Assembly (NCBI GenBank): GCA_903904835.1
Contig: CAIVEI010000051.1
Coordinates: 151,243 to 215,242 of the forward strand
Length of the DNA stretch: 64,000 nt
Origin: an uncultured Schlesneria sp.
Lineage (GTDB): Bacteria; Planctomycetota; Planctomycetia; Planctomycetales; Planctomycetaceae
Reading direction: 5' to 3'
Shown here: one piece after another, positions 56,299-64,000 of the stretch
Layout: every line of letters begins with the position of its first letter
How positions within the stretch are numbered: position 1 is the stretch's first letter
Position numbers and translations under genes: made by a program
The notes under the pieces: generated by a model
Database searches by the model: none
Told to the model about the DNA's origin: nothing
Seen by the model: the letters and a program-made list of their open reading frames with translations, nothing else

Positions 56299-57633
56299 AT
56301 GTTGAAAATTCTGTTCTCGGCGTGTTGTCTCTTTTTTCCAGTCTCTTTAATCGCGAATGATTTTCCGCAGTTTCGAGGCGCTAACGGAATCGGAGTGGCT
56401 GAATCGACGGAAATTCCGCTCTCGTGGTCGATGACAGATCACCTTGCGTGGAAGATTGAAATCTCAGGTTCTGGCTGGTCACAACCGGTCTTGATCGGCG
56501 AAAAGCTTTATCTCACGACGGCCGTGTCAGAAAAGAACCTGAAGCCCAAAGACTTTTCCGACGGAGTCAAGATGCCGCAAAGTATGGGTCTTGGAGGATT
56601 GACGAGAGCACCGAACACGGTCATTCAATGGCAGGTTCACTGCTACGATGCGAAGACGGGCGAGCGAGTCTGGGTTGAAACCGTTACTGAAGGTAAGCCG
56701 AAATTTCCCGTCCACCCATCGAACACGTATGCAACAGAATCTCCGGTCGCTGATGCGAACGGTGTTTATGCTTTTTTCGGAGCCACAGGGACCGTCGCTG
56801 GATTGAGTCACCAGGGTCAGATTCTTTGGCGACAGCAACTTGGTGTCTTTTCAACCAGCAACGGGTTTGGCACAGGTAGCTCCCTGGCAATCCACAACGG
56901 CAAAGTCTTCGTTCAGCACTTTACCGCCGGAAGCGGGATACTGGCCTGCTTCGATACGAAAACAGGCGATCAGCTCTGGCGCTCTGACCGCAAAAAGAAT
57001 GAATGCTCATGGAGCTCCCCCATCATTTGGCAAAACAAGATGCGGATCGAGCTTTTGTCGTCAGGTAACGATTTGATTTGCAGCTATGATCCGGAAACTG
57101 GTCACGAACTCTGGAGATTGGGAAACGTCAAATCTCCGACTGCTTGTTCGATCGCAGCAGACAATCGCCAGATCTACTTTGGGGGATCAGATCCATTCTC
57201 GACTGGACCATTGTTTGCCATGCAGGCTGGTGCGTCAGGGGATATCTCACCGAAGAAGAAAAATGAATCGTTCGAAACTTGCCGTTGGGTTGAAGCCAAA
57301 GGTGGTCCGGGCATGCCATCCCCGGTTTCAACGGGTGCCTTTGTTTACGTCGTCGATAAAAATATCTTGAAGTGCTACGACGCGGAATCGGGAAACCGGC
57401 TTTACCAGAATCGACTTCCGTCTGCGCCGATGGTTGCGGCATCACCGATCGTGATTGGGGACAAACTGCTGCTCATTGACGAAGCGGGCAATTCAACGCT
57501 GATCAAGGTCGGCTCTGAATTTGAAGTCATCGGAGGGGGCAAACTGGATGATATTTTCTGGTCCACTCCTGCCGTCGGAGATGGTACGATTTATTTTCGC
57601 GGTGTTAATGCGCTGTATTGTGTTCGAAAGTGA
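56299..57633 (+). CDS. exported PQQ-like beta-propeller protein
   Basis: A 444-residue protein: signal peptide (LFSACCLFFPVSLIA), the planctomycete-typical opening FPQFRGANGIGVAEST, then PQQ/BamB-type propeller blades: VHCYDAKTGERVWVETV, VAGLSHQGQILWRQQLG, LACFDTKTGDQLWRSDR, ICSYDPETGHELWRLG and LKCYDAESGNRLYQNRL. It lacks PQQ-enzyme catalytic residues that I can see, so it is probably a structural or binding propeller in the periplasm. Confidence 0.82.
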   Translation: MLKILFSACCLFFPVSLIANDFPQFRGANGIGVAESTEIPLSWSMTDHLAWKIEISGSGWSQPVLIGEKLYLTTAVSEKNLKPKDFSDGVKMPQSMGLGGLTRAPNTVIQWQVHCYDAKTGERVWVETVTEGKPKFPVHPSNTYATESPVADANGVYAFFGATGTVAGLSHQGQILWRQQLGVFSTSNGFGTGSSLAIHNGKVFVQHFTAGSGILACFDTKTGDQLWRSDRKKNECSWSSPIIWQNKMRIELLSSGNDLICSYDPETGHELWRLGNVKSPTACSIAADNRQIYFGGSDPFSTGPLFAMQAGASGDISPKKKNESFETCRWVEAKGGPGMPSPVSTGAFVYVVDKNILKCYDAESGNRLYQNRLPSAPMVAASPIVIGDKLLLIDEAGNSTLIKVGSEFEVIGGGKLDDIFWSTPAVGDGTIYFRGVNALYCVRK

Positions 57634-57764
57634 TCCCGACGGTCAGCAGCGATTCTTCGCGTTTGAGGCGACATTCGCTATGCTGGGCAGTCCTCATCAA
57701 TACACAGTGTTTCGAAGATCGTACGTGCAGGACGACGTCTCGCTAGAAAATCAGGAGCATGACC

Positions 57765-57983
57765 ATGGTGTGCCAGCATTTGAGTGAGCTGTATCAGCTT
57801 TGCGAAAAGAACCAGTTGCGTTTGGGTGGTGCGGACTTGATTCGGATCGTCTGCAAACAGTGCGACCACGAAGAAACTTGCCCGTCAGTCCTGATGGACG
57901 AATACGATTCCGATTATCATACCCACCACAGCGAACCCGGCCTCGACGCAAAATCGGCGAATTTCGATAAACCTGGAAATTGA
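57765..57983 (+). CDS. small cysteine-rich protein
   Basis: A 72-residue protein (MVCQHLSELYQLCEKNQL...) with IVCKQCDHEETCPSVLMDEYD, a CxxC...C pattern that could bind zinc. ATG 57765 is chosen because AGGAG is seven bases upstream; the ATG at 57759 is too close to it. Family not named. Short gap to the preceding propeller gene, same strand. Confidence 0.55.
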   Translation: MVCQHLSELYQLCEKNQLRLGGADLIRIVCKQCDHEETCPSVLMDEYDSDYHTHHSEPGLDAKSANFDKPGN

Positions 57984-58049
57984 CCAACGGGATTGTGATG
58001 CGAAACATCTCAATCCATTTCAGACGACTTGTGCTTTGTCACGTCGTGA

Positions 58050-58436
58050 TTATTTGCCCGGTGCCAGTGATTTTCCGGCAGTTTGTACCGACGCTGTCAG
58101 AGACACACTTTTCGTCGCGTTTTCTGCTTTTCGTTTCGCAATGGCCTCTTCACGTCTGCGTGCCTCTTTTTCGAATCGAGCTCGACGAGCCATTTTGGAC
58201 ATTTCCAGAGCCTTCTGCTCTGCTGCGGCTTGATACGCCATCGCTCGCTGGTTCTCAACATACATCGCTCGTTGTTCGTAAGCGTACTGCTGAATTCGCT
58301 GGTGAAGTCTCTCCTGGGGGTTGCCGCCGCTGCACATAAAACCGTCATCCTGACAGAGATGGTCGTCCGCGCTGAGCGCGCCTGCAATCGTAAACGTGAC
58401 GACGATCGTTGTGATTCGCATTGACCAGCGCAGCAT
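58050..58436 (-). CDS. small exported protein with charged coiled coil
   Basis: A 128-residue exported protein. Signal peptide (MRITTIVVTFTIAGALSA), a CxxDDGFMCSGG segment, then a long helix rich in Ala/Arg/Glu (ALEMSKMARRARFEKEARRR) expected to form a coiled coil. ATG 58436 has AGGG upstream; the longer frame starts at 58478 without it. Function unknown; convergent with the small Cys-rich gene. Confidence 0.5.
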   Translation of the reverse strand: MLRWSMRITTIVVTFTIAGALSADDHLCQDDGFMCSGGNPQERLHQRIQQYAYEQRAMYVENQRAMAYQAAAEQKALEMSKMARRARFEKEARRREEAIAKRKAENATKSVSLTASVQTAGKSLAPGK

Positions 58437-58746
58437 GGCGATTTCCCTGTTAAACCTGATAAGGCGCGTCGGGTCCATCGCCCGTTACGACTGTTTCGAG
58501 TTTGTCCTGTCGCCAGTTGGATGCCAGATCGTTTTCCGGGTTACAACGTACGTTTGAAAAGATTCGTGACGTCCCGGTGCAGACTTCGCCCGTGATCCAG
58601 CGGAAGGGCGAAGCCTCATTTCTCGCTAAATTCCACGGTTAAAAAAAAGATGGCGTTTTGAGCATGGAACAAACTTGTGCCAGGAAGCCATGCTTTACCA
58701 TCTCGATCATTGCGTCCGAAAAATCGGTTGTCGCCCCGGCGATTCA

Positions 58747-59742
58747 CTACTGAAGAAGACTTCTCTTTAACACGTCTTGAGCCTGCGAAAAATAGGGCTG
58801 CCAGACGATTTCAGGGCGGGAATACTTCAGGCAGTCTCTTACCTTTTGCAATGTGTTCAGCGCCATGTGCGGACATCGATTGCAGGCACATGTTTCGCCC
58901 GTCGACGTCATGATCCCGGGGACCGGAATGTATTCGTGCTGAGGGGCCAGCTTCTTTAACGGATGAATCATGTTCGCTTCGGTCGCAACGAGAAACGTTT
59001 TCGGCTCCGTGACCGACGCGACGTACTTTCGCATCTTTTCGGTCCCGCCAATGATGTCAGACACTTCGAGAATGTTTGCAGGACATTCGGGGTGAGCCAT
59101 TACCAATGAACCGGGATGATTGCGTTTGGCTCGCAACAGGTCTTGCACACTGAAGACTTCATGAACCATGCATGAACCTGGCCACAGGATCATCGGGCGA
59201 CCGGTGACGGAACTCAAGTACCGTCCGAGATGCTGATCGGGAACGAACAGGATTTGTTTGTCGGCAGGAACCCGGTCGATGATCTCGCGAGCGTTACCAC
59301 TCGTCACGATCCAATCGCACAGTGACTTGACCGCGGCGGTCGTATTGATGTACGCCACCGTCTGAAAGTCGTGTCCTTTGGCTCGCAGTTCTGCCTGGTA
59401 GGCCGCCAGCCGATCCGCCGGGCAGCTTTCGGCCAGCGAACAGCCCGCATGCAAATCGGGCATCAAAACCCGCTTCTCCGGACTCAGAATCTTGGCCGAT
59501 TCACCCATGAAATGGACCCCGCAGAACACGATCGTCGATGTCTTCACCTGAGTCGCGTCGCGGGCCAGCTTCAAACTGTCGCCGGTAAAGTCAGCGATGT
59601 CCTGCAAGTCTCCGTCAACATAAAAGTGCGCCAGGATCGAAGCATCACGTTCTTTTTTAAGTACCTCGATCTCGTCCATCAGGTCCAGAGGATCTTCATA
59701 GACCTCGCTGGGAGCGTTCGTGTTGATGACGGGAAGTTCCAT
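58747..59742 (-). CDS. nadA: quinolinate synthase NadA
   Basis: A 331-residue 4Fe-4S enzyme that condenses iminoaspartate with dihydroxyacetone phosphate to quinolinate for NAD synthesis. Motifs: [54 protein letters not shown] (first cluster Cys), [10 protein letters not shown] (second) and [17 protein letters not shown] (third). ATG 59742 matches the family start and has AGGA upstream; the longer frame to 59991 is spurious extension through a repeat-bearing leader. No nadB or nadC lies nearby. Confidence 0.94.
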   Translation of the reverse strand: MELPVINTNAPSEVYEDPLDLMDEIEVLKKERDASILAHFYVDGDLQDIADFTGDSLKLARDATQVKTSTIVFCGVHFMGESAKILSPEKRVLMPDLHAGCSLAESCPADRLAAYQAELRAKGHDFQTVAYINTTAAVKSLCDWIVTSGNAREIIDRVPADKQILFVPDQHLGRYLSSVTGRPMILWPGSCMVHEVFSVQDLLRAKRNHPGSLVMAHPECPANILEVSDIIGGTEKMRKYVASVTEPKTFLVATEANMIHPLKKLAPQHEYIPVPGIMTSTGETCACNRCPHMALNTLQKVRDCLKYSRPEIVWQPYFSQAQDVLKRSLLQ

Positions 59743-60439
59743 GTTCTGTCCTGTTCCGCAATGATTGAGAGGCCGCCATTCTTCACGTAGCGGAGGCTTC
59801 CAGCCGCCGCGATAAGTATCAGTAGCTCTTCGTGAATCTGCAGCTTCCAGGCAAACGGCATTTGTTTTTGGGGAAAATCTTACGAGTAATAATGAGGGAT
59901 TCGCTGGATCAAGAAGACGTTTCTTCTTCGATTTTGTCCCCTTGGGACACCCGACAATAGCCCACCGTTTTAACGGTGGGAAACCAGGCAAACCAAATCT
60001 CCAAAGTCCCGGCAGGGACGACAGTTCAGGATGACACGGCGTTAATGGATAATGCCTAGTCGAATGTTCCCATAAAAACCTTACATCACGCCGTAGATTC
60101 TATTTCGTGACATGCAATTAGGAAATGAGGCTCATCAACTTTTCCATTAAAGCCACCCTGACGGAAATCCGAAAAACCGCCCATCGACACGCCAACCAGA
60201 CCAAATATCCCAATTATTCCGATGGTTCTGCCAAAGTTCCCAATTCGCATCGCCGATCACCGATTTCTTCCTTAAGTTTTCAATTCCATCTGCCGATGGC
60301 TCGCACGAGAGGGTGAATTGTCGGCTCGGGAATCGTGGCCGACGCTGCCAGCGTCGGACGAAGCGACCTGTAATTTGATCGGCAACACTTCACCAAAATC
60401 GAAGTCGTAACCGACGCTCCTAGCGTCGGAAGGAATCAC
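59743..60439. repeat. intergenic region with several palindromic repeats
   Basis: About 700 bases without a gene. Palindromes: a GCGGAGGCTTCCAGCCGC-type unit near 59790, CCCACCGTTTTAACGGTGGG (59961-59980), GTCCCGGCAGGGAC (about 60006-60019), CCGACGCTGCCAGCGTCGG (60339-60357) and CCGACGCTCCTAGCGTCGG (60411-60429). The last two belong to a family also present at 62919-62965. Confidence 0.65.
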
Positions 60440-61546
60440 ATGGAATTGAGTCGGCAGCTCTTCGTAGCCTTCGCCGCCCTGTTACTGGGGTTCGGGTTGC
60501 TGATGGTGCACAGCTCCAGCGTCACCTCGTGGCCGACCGAATTTGAACAGGTTCATCTCTCGCGACACCTGGTCTTTCTGGTGATCGGAGTGATCGCCGC
60601 ACGATTTGCTGCGTCTCAGCACCCGGAATTCTGGAAGCGGTTTGCTCCCTGGCTGTTCGTCATCACCGTCGCGCTGCTGGTACTCGTGCTCGTTCCAGGG
60701 ATCGGAGTCCGAGTGAAAGGGGCACAGCGCTGGATTCGAATTCCAGGGATTTCCGCTCAACCCTCAGAATTGGCAAAAATCGCGGTCCCATTAACAATGT
60801 GCTGGCTGGTCGACTGGAATCGAGATCGACTCTCCCACTGGTTCGTGGGAACCGTTCCTTTCGTGATTCCCGTCCTGATCGCGGTTCCTTTGGTCCTGAT
60901 CGAACCCGATCTGGGAACTGCCGTTTTTCTGCTCGGCAGTGCCACGCTGGTTCTCTTCCTCGGTGGCTGGCCTTTAAGAAATTTTCTGCTTGGCATTGGT
61001 GTTTGCGTCCCCGTCGCCATCGGCACGTTGGCGATGAAGCCGTATCAGCAGCGCCGCGTCGCCGGCTTTCTGGAAAGCTGGGCCAATTTTGACGCCGCCC
61101 CCTACCAACTGAAGCAATCGCTCGTCACGTTAGGCGCGGGCGGACTGCACGGCGTCGGTTTAGGACGCGGCTGGCAAAAGCTGAGCTTTCTACCCGAAGC
61201 AAACACCGACTTTGTCTTCGCGGTCATCGGCGAAGAATTAGGCCTGATCGGCACACTCAGCCTGATCGCCCTGTGGTGTGGCTTATACCTGTCGGGTCTA
61301 AGAATGCTGAACCATCTCGACCGAAAGGGGTTTGCGTATCTGGCCAGTTTTACGCTACTGACACAATTAACAGGCCAGGCCATGTTAAACATCGCCGTCG
61401 TGACAGCCATGGTCCCCCCCAAAGGGATTTCGCATCCACTGATCAGCGCCGGCGGAAGCAATCTCGTCGTCAGCCTGCTCGCCATCGGCATCGTTTTAAG
61501 TCTGTCTCGCAACGACGACCCGGAACTGAAGATTGCGCCAACGTAG
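60440..61546 (+). CDS. FtsW/RodA/SpoVE-family SEDS protein
   Basis: A 368-residue polytopic membrane protein of the SEDS peptidoglycan glycosyltransferase family. Landmarks: VPGIGVRVKGAQRWIRIPG and QPSELAKIAVPL, IEPDLGTAVFLL, KQSLVTLGAGGLHGVGLG, FVFAVIGEELGLIG and KGISHPLISAGGSNLVV (family signatures in order). About nine to ten membrane helices. It could be the division (FtsW) or elongation (RodA) form; no mreB, ftsZ or penicillin-binding partner lies nearby to decide. Notable in a phylum long thought to lack typical peptidoglycan machinery. Confidence 0.9.
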   Translation: MELSRQLFVAFAALLLGFGLLMVHSSSVTSWPTEFEQVHLSRHLVFLVIGVIAARFAASQHPEFWKRFAPWLFVITVALLVLVLVPGIGVRVKGAQRWIRIPGISAQPSELAKIAVPLTMCWLVDWNRDRLSHWFVGTVPFVIPVLIAVPLVLIEPDLGTAVFLLGSATLVLFLGGWPLRNFLLGIGVCVPVAIGTLAMKPYQQRRVAGFLESWANFDAAPYQLKQSLVTLGAGGLHGVGLGRGWQKLSFLPEANTDFVFAVIGEELGLIGTLSLIALWCGLYLSGLRMLNHLDRKGFAYLASFTLLTQLTGQAMLNIAVVTAMVPPKGISHPLISAGGSNLVVSLLAIGIVLSLSRNDDPELKIAPT

Positions 61547-61614
61547 GGTGCGGTCGAGTCTTCGAGGCCCACCATCCCCCTGTTTTCGTTGCAGAACGGG
61601 GAAAAACAAAGGTG

Positions 61615-61953
61615 TCAGGTTGGGCGATTGACTCTTATCAGTTGACCGTTTAACTGCTCATACGACGAGATGACTTCGTGGATTCTCATTGCCTGGGCAA
61701 CAAAATCAGGGTCATAAGTGCAAACGATAATACCGCCATGCGCCGGTTGCTCGATGTGAAGACGAATGAAATGCTTTCGATTGAGTGTTAGTACTGCTCT
61801 GCCGGTGCCCGTCGCAAACGACAGAACTTCCAAATCGGAAATTGCCTGCTCCGCTTTTCCCGCTTCAACCACGGTCAACACGTCGTGGCCTAATCGGCGC
61901 AACGCCTCAACGACCGGTCTGGGAAAATTTTCATTTGAATAAATGAGTGCCAC
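61615..61953 (-). CDS. DUF5615 PIN-like toxin
   Basis: A 112-residue PIN-like nuclease of the DUF5615 type: IYSNENFPRPVVEALRRLGHDVLTVVEAG, ISDLEVLSFATGTGRAVLTLNRKHF and GGIIVCTYDP. Acidic residues for metal binding are partly changed (SNEN where others have DEN), so activity is uncertain. It lies three bases after the DUF433 gene on the same strand: a toxin-antitoxin arrangement. Confidence 0.78.
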   Translation of the reverse strand: MALIYSNENFPRPVVEALRRLGHDVLTVVEAGKAEQAISDLEVLSFATGTGRAVLTLNRKHFIRLHIEQPAHGGIIVCTYDPDFVAQAMRIHEVISSYEQLNGQLIRVNRPT

Positions 61954-61956
61954 CGA

Positions 61957-62331
61957 TTACGCGTCCTCATTTTCACGGATCTGTTGATCAATTTCCGCTC
62001 GGTACGAACGGACGTACGCCCAGGCGTGAACGAGATCTTCCGCGTTGAGAGTTGGATAGCATTGAAGCAATTCGGCCTCGGTCGTTCCGCAACGGCGTGC
62101 CTGTTCGAGAAGCCAAACCGGTATTCGCGTTCGGACGATACAGGGTTCTCCCCCGCAAACACCCGGACGGCTTTCGATGCCAGCGAATGCATCGCCTAAA
62201 TCCAAGACAACGGCCTGTAGTAGCTGAGCCTTCTCGGCGCGACTCATTGCCGGGAGCAGTCTTTCGGCCTCCTCAAGAGGGGTTGGCACGTCATACCTCG
62301 CTTTCACATCCAAAAACTCAGTGTTCACCAT
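61957..62331 (-). CDS. DUF433 antitoxin
   Basis: A 124-residue protein with an N-terminal leader and a C-terminal DUF433 domain: IESRPGVCGGEPCIVRTRIPVWLLEQARRCGTTEAELLQCYPTLNAEDLVHAWAY, a helix-turn-helix-like DNA-binding fold common in antitoxins partnered by DUF5615 or PIN toxins. Antitoxin before toxin, three bases apart, fits a repressing autoregulated pair. Confidence 0.82.
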   Translation of the reverse strand: MVNTEFLDVKARYDVPTPLEEAERLLPAMSRAEKAQLLQAVVLDLGDAFAGIESRPGVCGGEPCIVRTRIPVWLLEQARRCGTTEAELLQCYPTLNAEDLVHAWAYVRSYRAEIDQQIRENEDA

Positions 62332-62579
62332 TGATTCTTGTGCTGGAATCGAATGATTGTCAACAGGGAGTCGAAACGCCTAAGCAATCGAAGCGAGAAA
62401 GCAGAAAGCAGAACTCGTTCAGTCTTCCTTCCGCCGTCATCCTTCGAATTCCTCTGTTTGCACATGGAGTCGCTGTTCCCAAATCGCGCTGGTAAAGTTC
62501 GCAGGAAATCGAAGTCATCGGGATAACGCACATGCTATGTCGGCATGAGCCTGATTGGCATCCACTTCGGTCCGTCCCG

Positions 62580-62891
62580 TCACGCACTCTGAAAAACATG
62601 CTCGCGATGGAATGCCAGTGAGATCGGATCGGGAGCGAATCGAGCGGGCAGGTTGAGGCTTGCTCCTTCAATGTCCAGCAGCGCCCATTGGTGGAATTGA
62701 GACGGTGACTGGGCACGCAGGACCGGGGAAATAACAACCTTCAGGTCGTCAGAAAACGTGACTAATCCTCGATCAAAGGCTTTGTCATACAGCGAGTTCA
62801 AACAGACTCCGTTTCGCGGATCAGCTCGGCGAGACTCGTTGACAGAGTGCGTCTTTGCTTCGAACAGCACTCTTGATGATCTCGAAATCAT
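62580..62891 (-). pseudogene. truncated HNH-type restriction endonuclease gene
   Basis: The minus-strand frame ends in the C-terminal block of putative HNH restriction nucleases: SVNESRRADPRNGVCLNSLYDKAFDRGLVTFSDDL. The part that should carry the ASHI.PW catalytic motif is reduced to LFEAKTH, and everything upstream is replaced by palindromic repeats. No start or full N-terminal domain exists, so the gene is broken. Confidence 0.7.
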
Positions 62892-63515
62892 GTGGCGCTC
62901 TCACGTTCCGTAATCGTGCCGACGCTGGCAGCATCGGCCACGTGGGCGACGCTGCCAGCGTCGGACTGAATCGGCAGTGGCATTCCCACCCGGTTCGGGA
63001 CCTGTCGCAATGTGATGAATCGAACCACGGTCGGTTGAAGAAACCGTTCTCGGTCGCCCCGAATGGCAACGCCGTGAAGGATTTTGGATCGGCAAAATAG
63101 CGGTAATCGCGGAACACGGTGATGGAAAGTGCTCTCCACCGACCCCGCGTCGGTGGGAGCAGCGACTTTCAAGCTAATTCTTCTCGTTAACTATCCGATT
63201 CAGTTAGTTCAATAGCACTTCAGTCGTTGCTCCCACCGACTCAGGGTCGGTGGAGAGCTTGCCTTTTTGCAATTAGCCGCGAGTTAGCTTCTCAGTCGTT
63301 GCTTCCACCGACACGGGGTCGGTGGAGAGCTTAAAACTTGAGAGTCCCCGCCACACTTGTTTTTAATTTGCCCCTGTTTTCTCGACGAAAAATCCTTCAC
63401 GGCGTCGCCCCGAAGGGGGCTTTGCTCTTTCATTTGGTTCGTACGCTGGGGCGGAAACCGCCCCAGGCTCTATTCGGTCGCCAGGATGTGGCTTAAAAAT
63501 CGACTCGCGTTTTTG
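62892..63515. repeat. repeat-rich, gene-free segment
   Basis: Two units of the CCGACGCTGCCAGCGTCGG family (62919-62939 and 62948-62965); three units of a second palindrome, TCCACCGAC..GGGTCGGTGGA, at 63131-63168 (minus), 63221-63260 and 63291-63332 (plus); and a perfect 9-bp hairpin, CTGGGGCGG/CCGCCCCAG, at 63446-63466. The phrase AAAATCCTTCACGGCGT occurs twice, in opposite directions (near 63075 and 63401). No coding frame here is supported. Confidence 0.7.
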
Positions 63516-63531
63516 ATTGATGTCATCAGCA

Positions 63532-63608
63532 CCTTCCAAACGTTAAGAAAGTATCTCGTTTTTTCTATTGACGAGCGATAAAAGTTATTGTACGTTTATG
63601 TCGCGTTT
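63532..63608 (+). repeat. dispersed ~75-bp repeat, copy B (plus)
   Basis: Matches the minus strand of 3015-3092: TTCCAAACGTTAAGAAAGTA identical, then a poly-pyrimidine tract, CTATTGACGA, CG.TAAAA and ATGTCGC. The two copies are inverted relative to each other and about 60 kb apart. It directly precedes the structured RNA candidate and could supply its promoter. Confidence 0.6.
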
Positions 63609-63619
63609 TGTGTTAAGAT

Positions 63620-63800
63620 GGGCAGCCGGGCGTAATCTGGTTGTTTAACCCGCAGCCAGCGGCGCAGGTGGATCGGCGTTCAGCCGATCTCTTCAAGCGT
63701 CATGGGGCTGCGGGTGTCGTAAACACTTAAGCGAAAGATGGCCCGGGCTTCGTTCGTTGCTTCGAATCCTCGCTTCTCTTCGAGGCGCGGGGCGCCGAAA
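63620..63800 (+). ncRNA. candidate structured RNA, HEARO/omega-RNA-like
   Basis: Nested stems readable by eye: CCGGGC (63626-63631) with GCCCGG (63741-63746); TGTTTA (63642-63647) with TAAACA (63720-63725); CCCGCAGCC (63649-63657) with GGCTGCGGG (63706-63714); GATCGGC (63671-63677) with GCCGATC (63683-63689); and a further hairpin at 63768-63785. The TTCAAGCGTCATGG and TTAAGCGAAAGATGG phrases in the loops and the layout just ahead of an open frame recall HEARO (IscB omega) RNAs, but I cannot run a covariance model. Not a tRNA or rRNA. Confidence 0.45.
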
Positions 63801-63815
63801 CGGCAGAAAGTAGTT

Positions 63816-64000
63816 ATGAGTGAGTCGAGAGTAGAACGGCGAAGCGCCGAGAGAGTAGAACGTAGAAAGTTGAGAGTAGAAAAATCAGGAAAGCGATTTC
63901 GTTTCTTAGACTGGTCTGCTCTTGAGGAACTTGACGTTCTATATGTCGAAAAAGTTCCTCGGGTTCATGGAGCGGTAGTTCCTGACAAACCGCTTGTAGC
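63816..64000 (+). CDS. open frame leaving the window, unidentified
   Basis: From ATG 63816 the frame stays open to the end of the window. The first ~24 codons (SRVERRSAERVERRKLRVE) come from short GAGAGTAGAACG-like direct repeats and may be untranslated leader. After KSGKRFRFLDWSALEELDVLY the composition looks like a genuine protein. It does not match the known N-terminus of IscB proteins, and I recognise no family. The start could be later. Confidence 0.35.
   Translation, partial: MSESRVERRSAERVERRKLRVEKSGKRFRFLDWSALEELDVLYVEKVPRVHGAVVPDKPLV

Noticed and set aside
62821..63117. 98-codon minus-strand frame with FADPKSFTALPFG
   Set aside because: Runs through palindromic repeats; the similar phrase at 63401 shows it is repeat sequence, not a gene.
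63131..63332. Possible CRISPR-like array
   Set aside because: Only three units, one inverted, with unequal spacers and palindromic arms; no Cas genes in the window.

Overview
The window reads as chromosomal DNA of a planctomycete, probably Planctomycetaceae (Schlesneria/Gimesia-like). This is inferred from family content and style: a Hanks kinase with an anti-sigma-type zinc finger, PQQ-propeller and TolB-propeller secreted proteins, a GlcD-GlcE fusion, a DUF1559-free but OmpL-like porin complement, a TIR-nSTAND1 giant protein, DUF433/DUF5615 toxin-antitoxin genes, and many short palindromic intergenic repeats. GC is moderate. No rRNA, tRNA, CRISPR array or intact transposase gene was found.

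Layout. 1-2.4 kb: a PPP-type phosphatase (cut by the window edge), an isochorismatase-fold hydrolase and a DUF58 protein. 2.4-3.3 kb: a gene-poor junction with hairpins and one copy of a dispersed ~75-bp repeat. 3.3-16.5 kb: a tightly coupled six-gene operon that is the centrepiece. It encodes a SNF2-type helicase ending in DUF3883, a ComF-like phosphoribosyltransferase-fold protein, a 1470-residue fusion of a DprA/Smf-like domain to a DUF1156 DNA methylase, two small nuclease-like proteins, and a DUF499 ATPase with an Ig-like (Big) domain. Helicase, methylase and ATPase resemble the BrxHII/PglXI/BrxC-PglY parts of BREX type 3, but no PglZ, BrxA or BrxB is present. 16.7-23.1 kb: a polysaccharide pyruvyl transferase and a TIR-nSTAND1-solenoid protein, both on the minus strand, so the region 3-23 kb looks like a defence island.

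23-41 kb is ordinary chromosome: TolB-like propeller, glycolate oxidase (GlcDE fusion plus GlcF), mnmE, yidC, a metallophosphoesterase, an outer-membrane protein, an M28 peptidase with PDZ domains, a purple-acid-phosphatase-like lipoprotein, a sugar isomerase pair and a cupredoxin-like protein. 42-54 kb: a kinase-beta-helix receptor, a glycosyltransferase/methyltransferase pair, an OmpL-like porin with a Cys-rich N-terminus, a thioredoxin with two YHS-like segments, an ABC-2 permease and an ABC exporter-like protein whose ATPase motifs are degenerate. 54-61.5 kb: TPR lipoprotein, PQQ propeller, small proteins, nadA and a RodA/FtsW protein.

61.6-64 kb is an accessory, repeat-rich tail: a DUF433/DUF5615 toxin-antitoxin pair, a broken HNH nuclease gene, three families of palindromic repeats, the second (inverted) copy of the 75-bp repeat, and a strongly folded RNA-like segment that resembles HEARO/omega RNA, followed by an open frame leaving the window. 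All functional statements rest on reading motifs by eye; no database search was possible.
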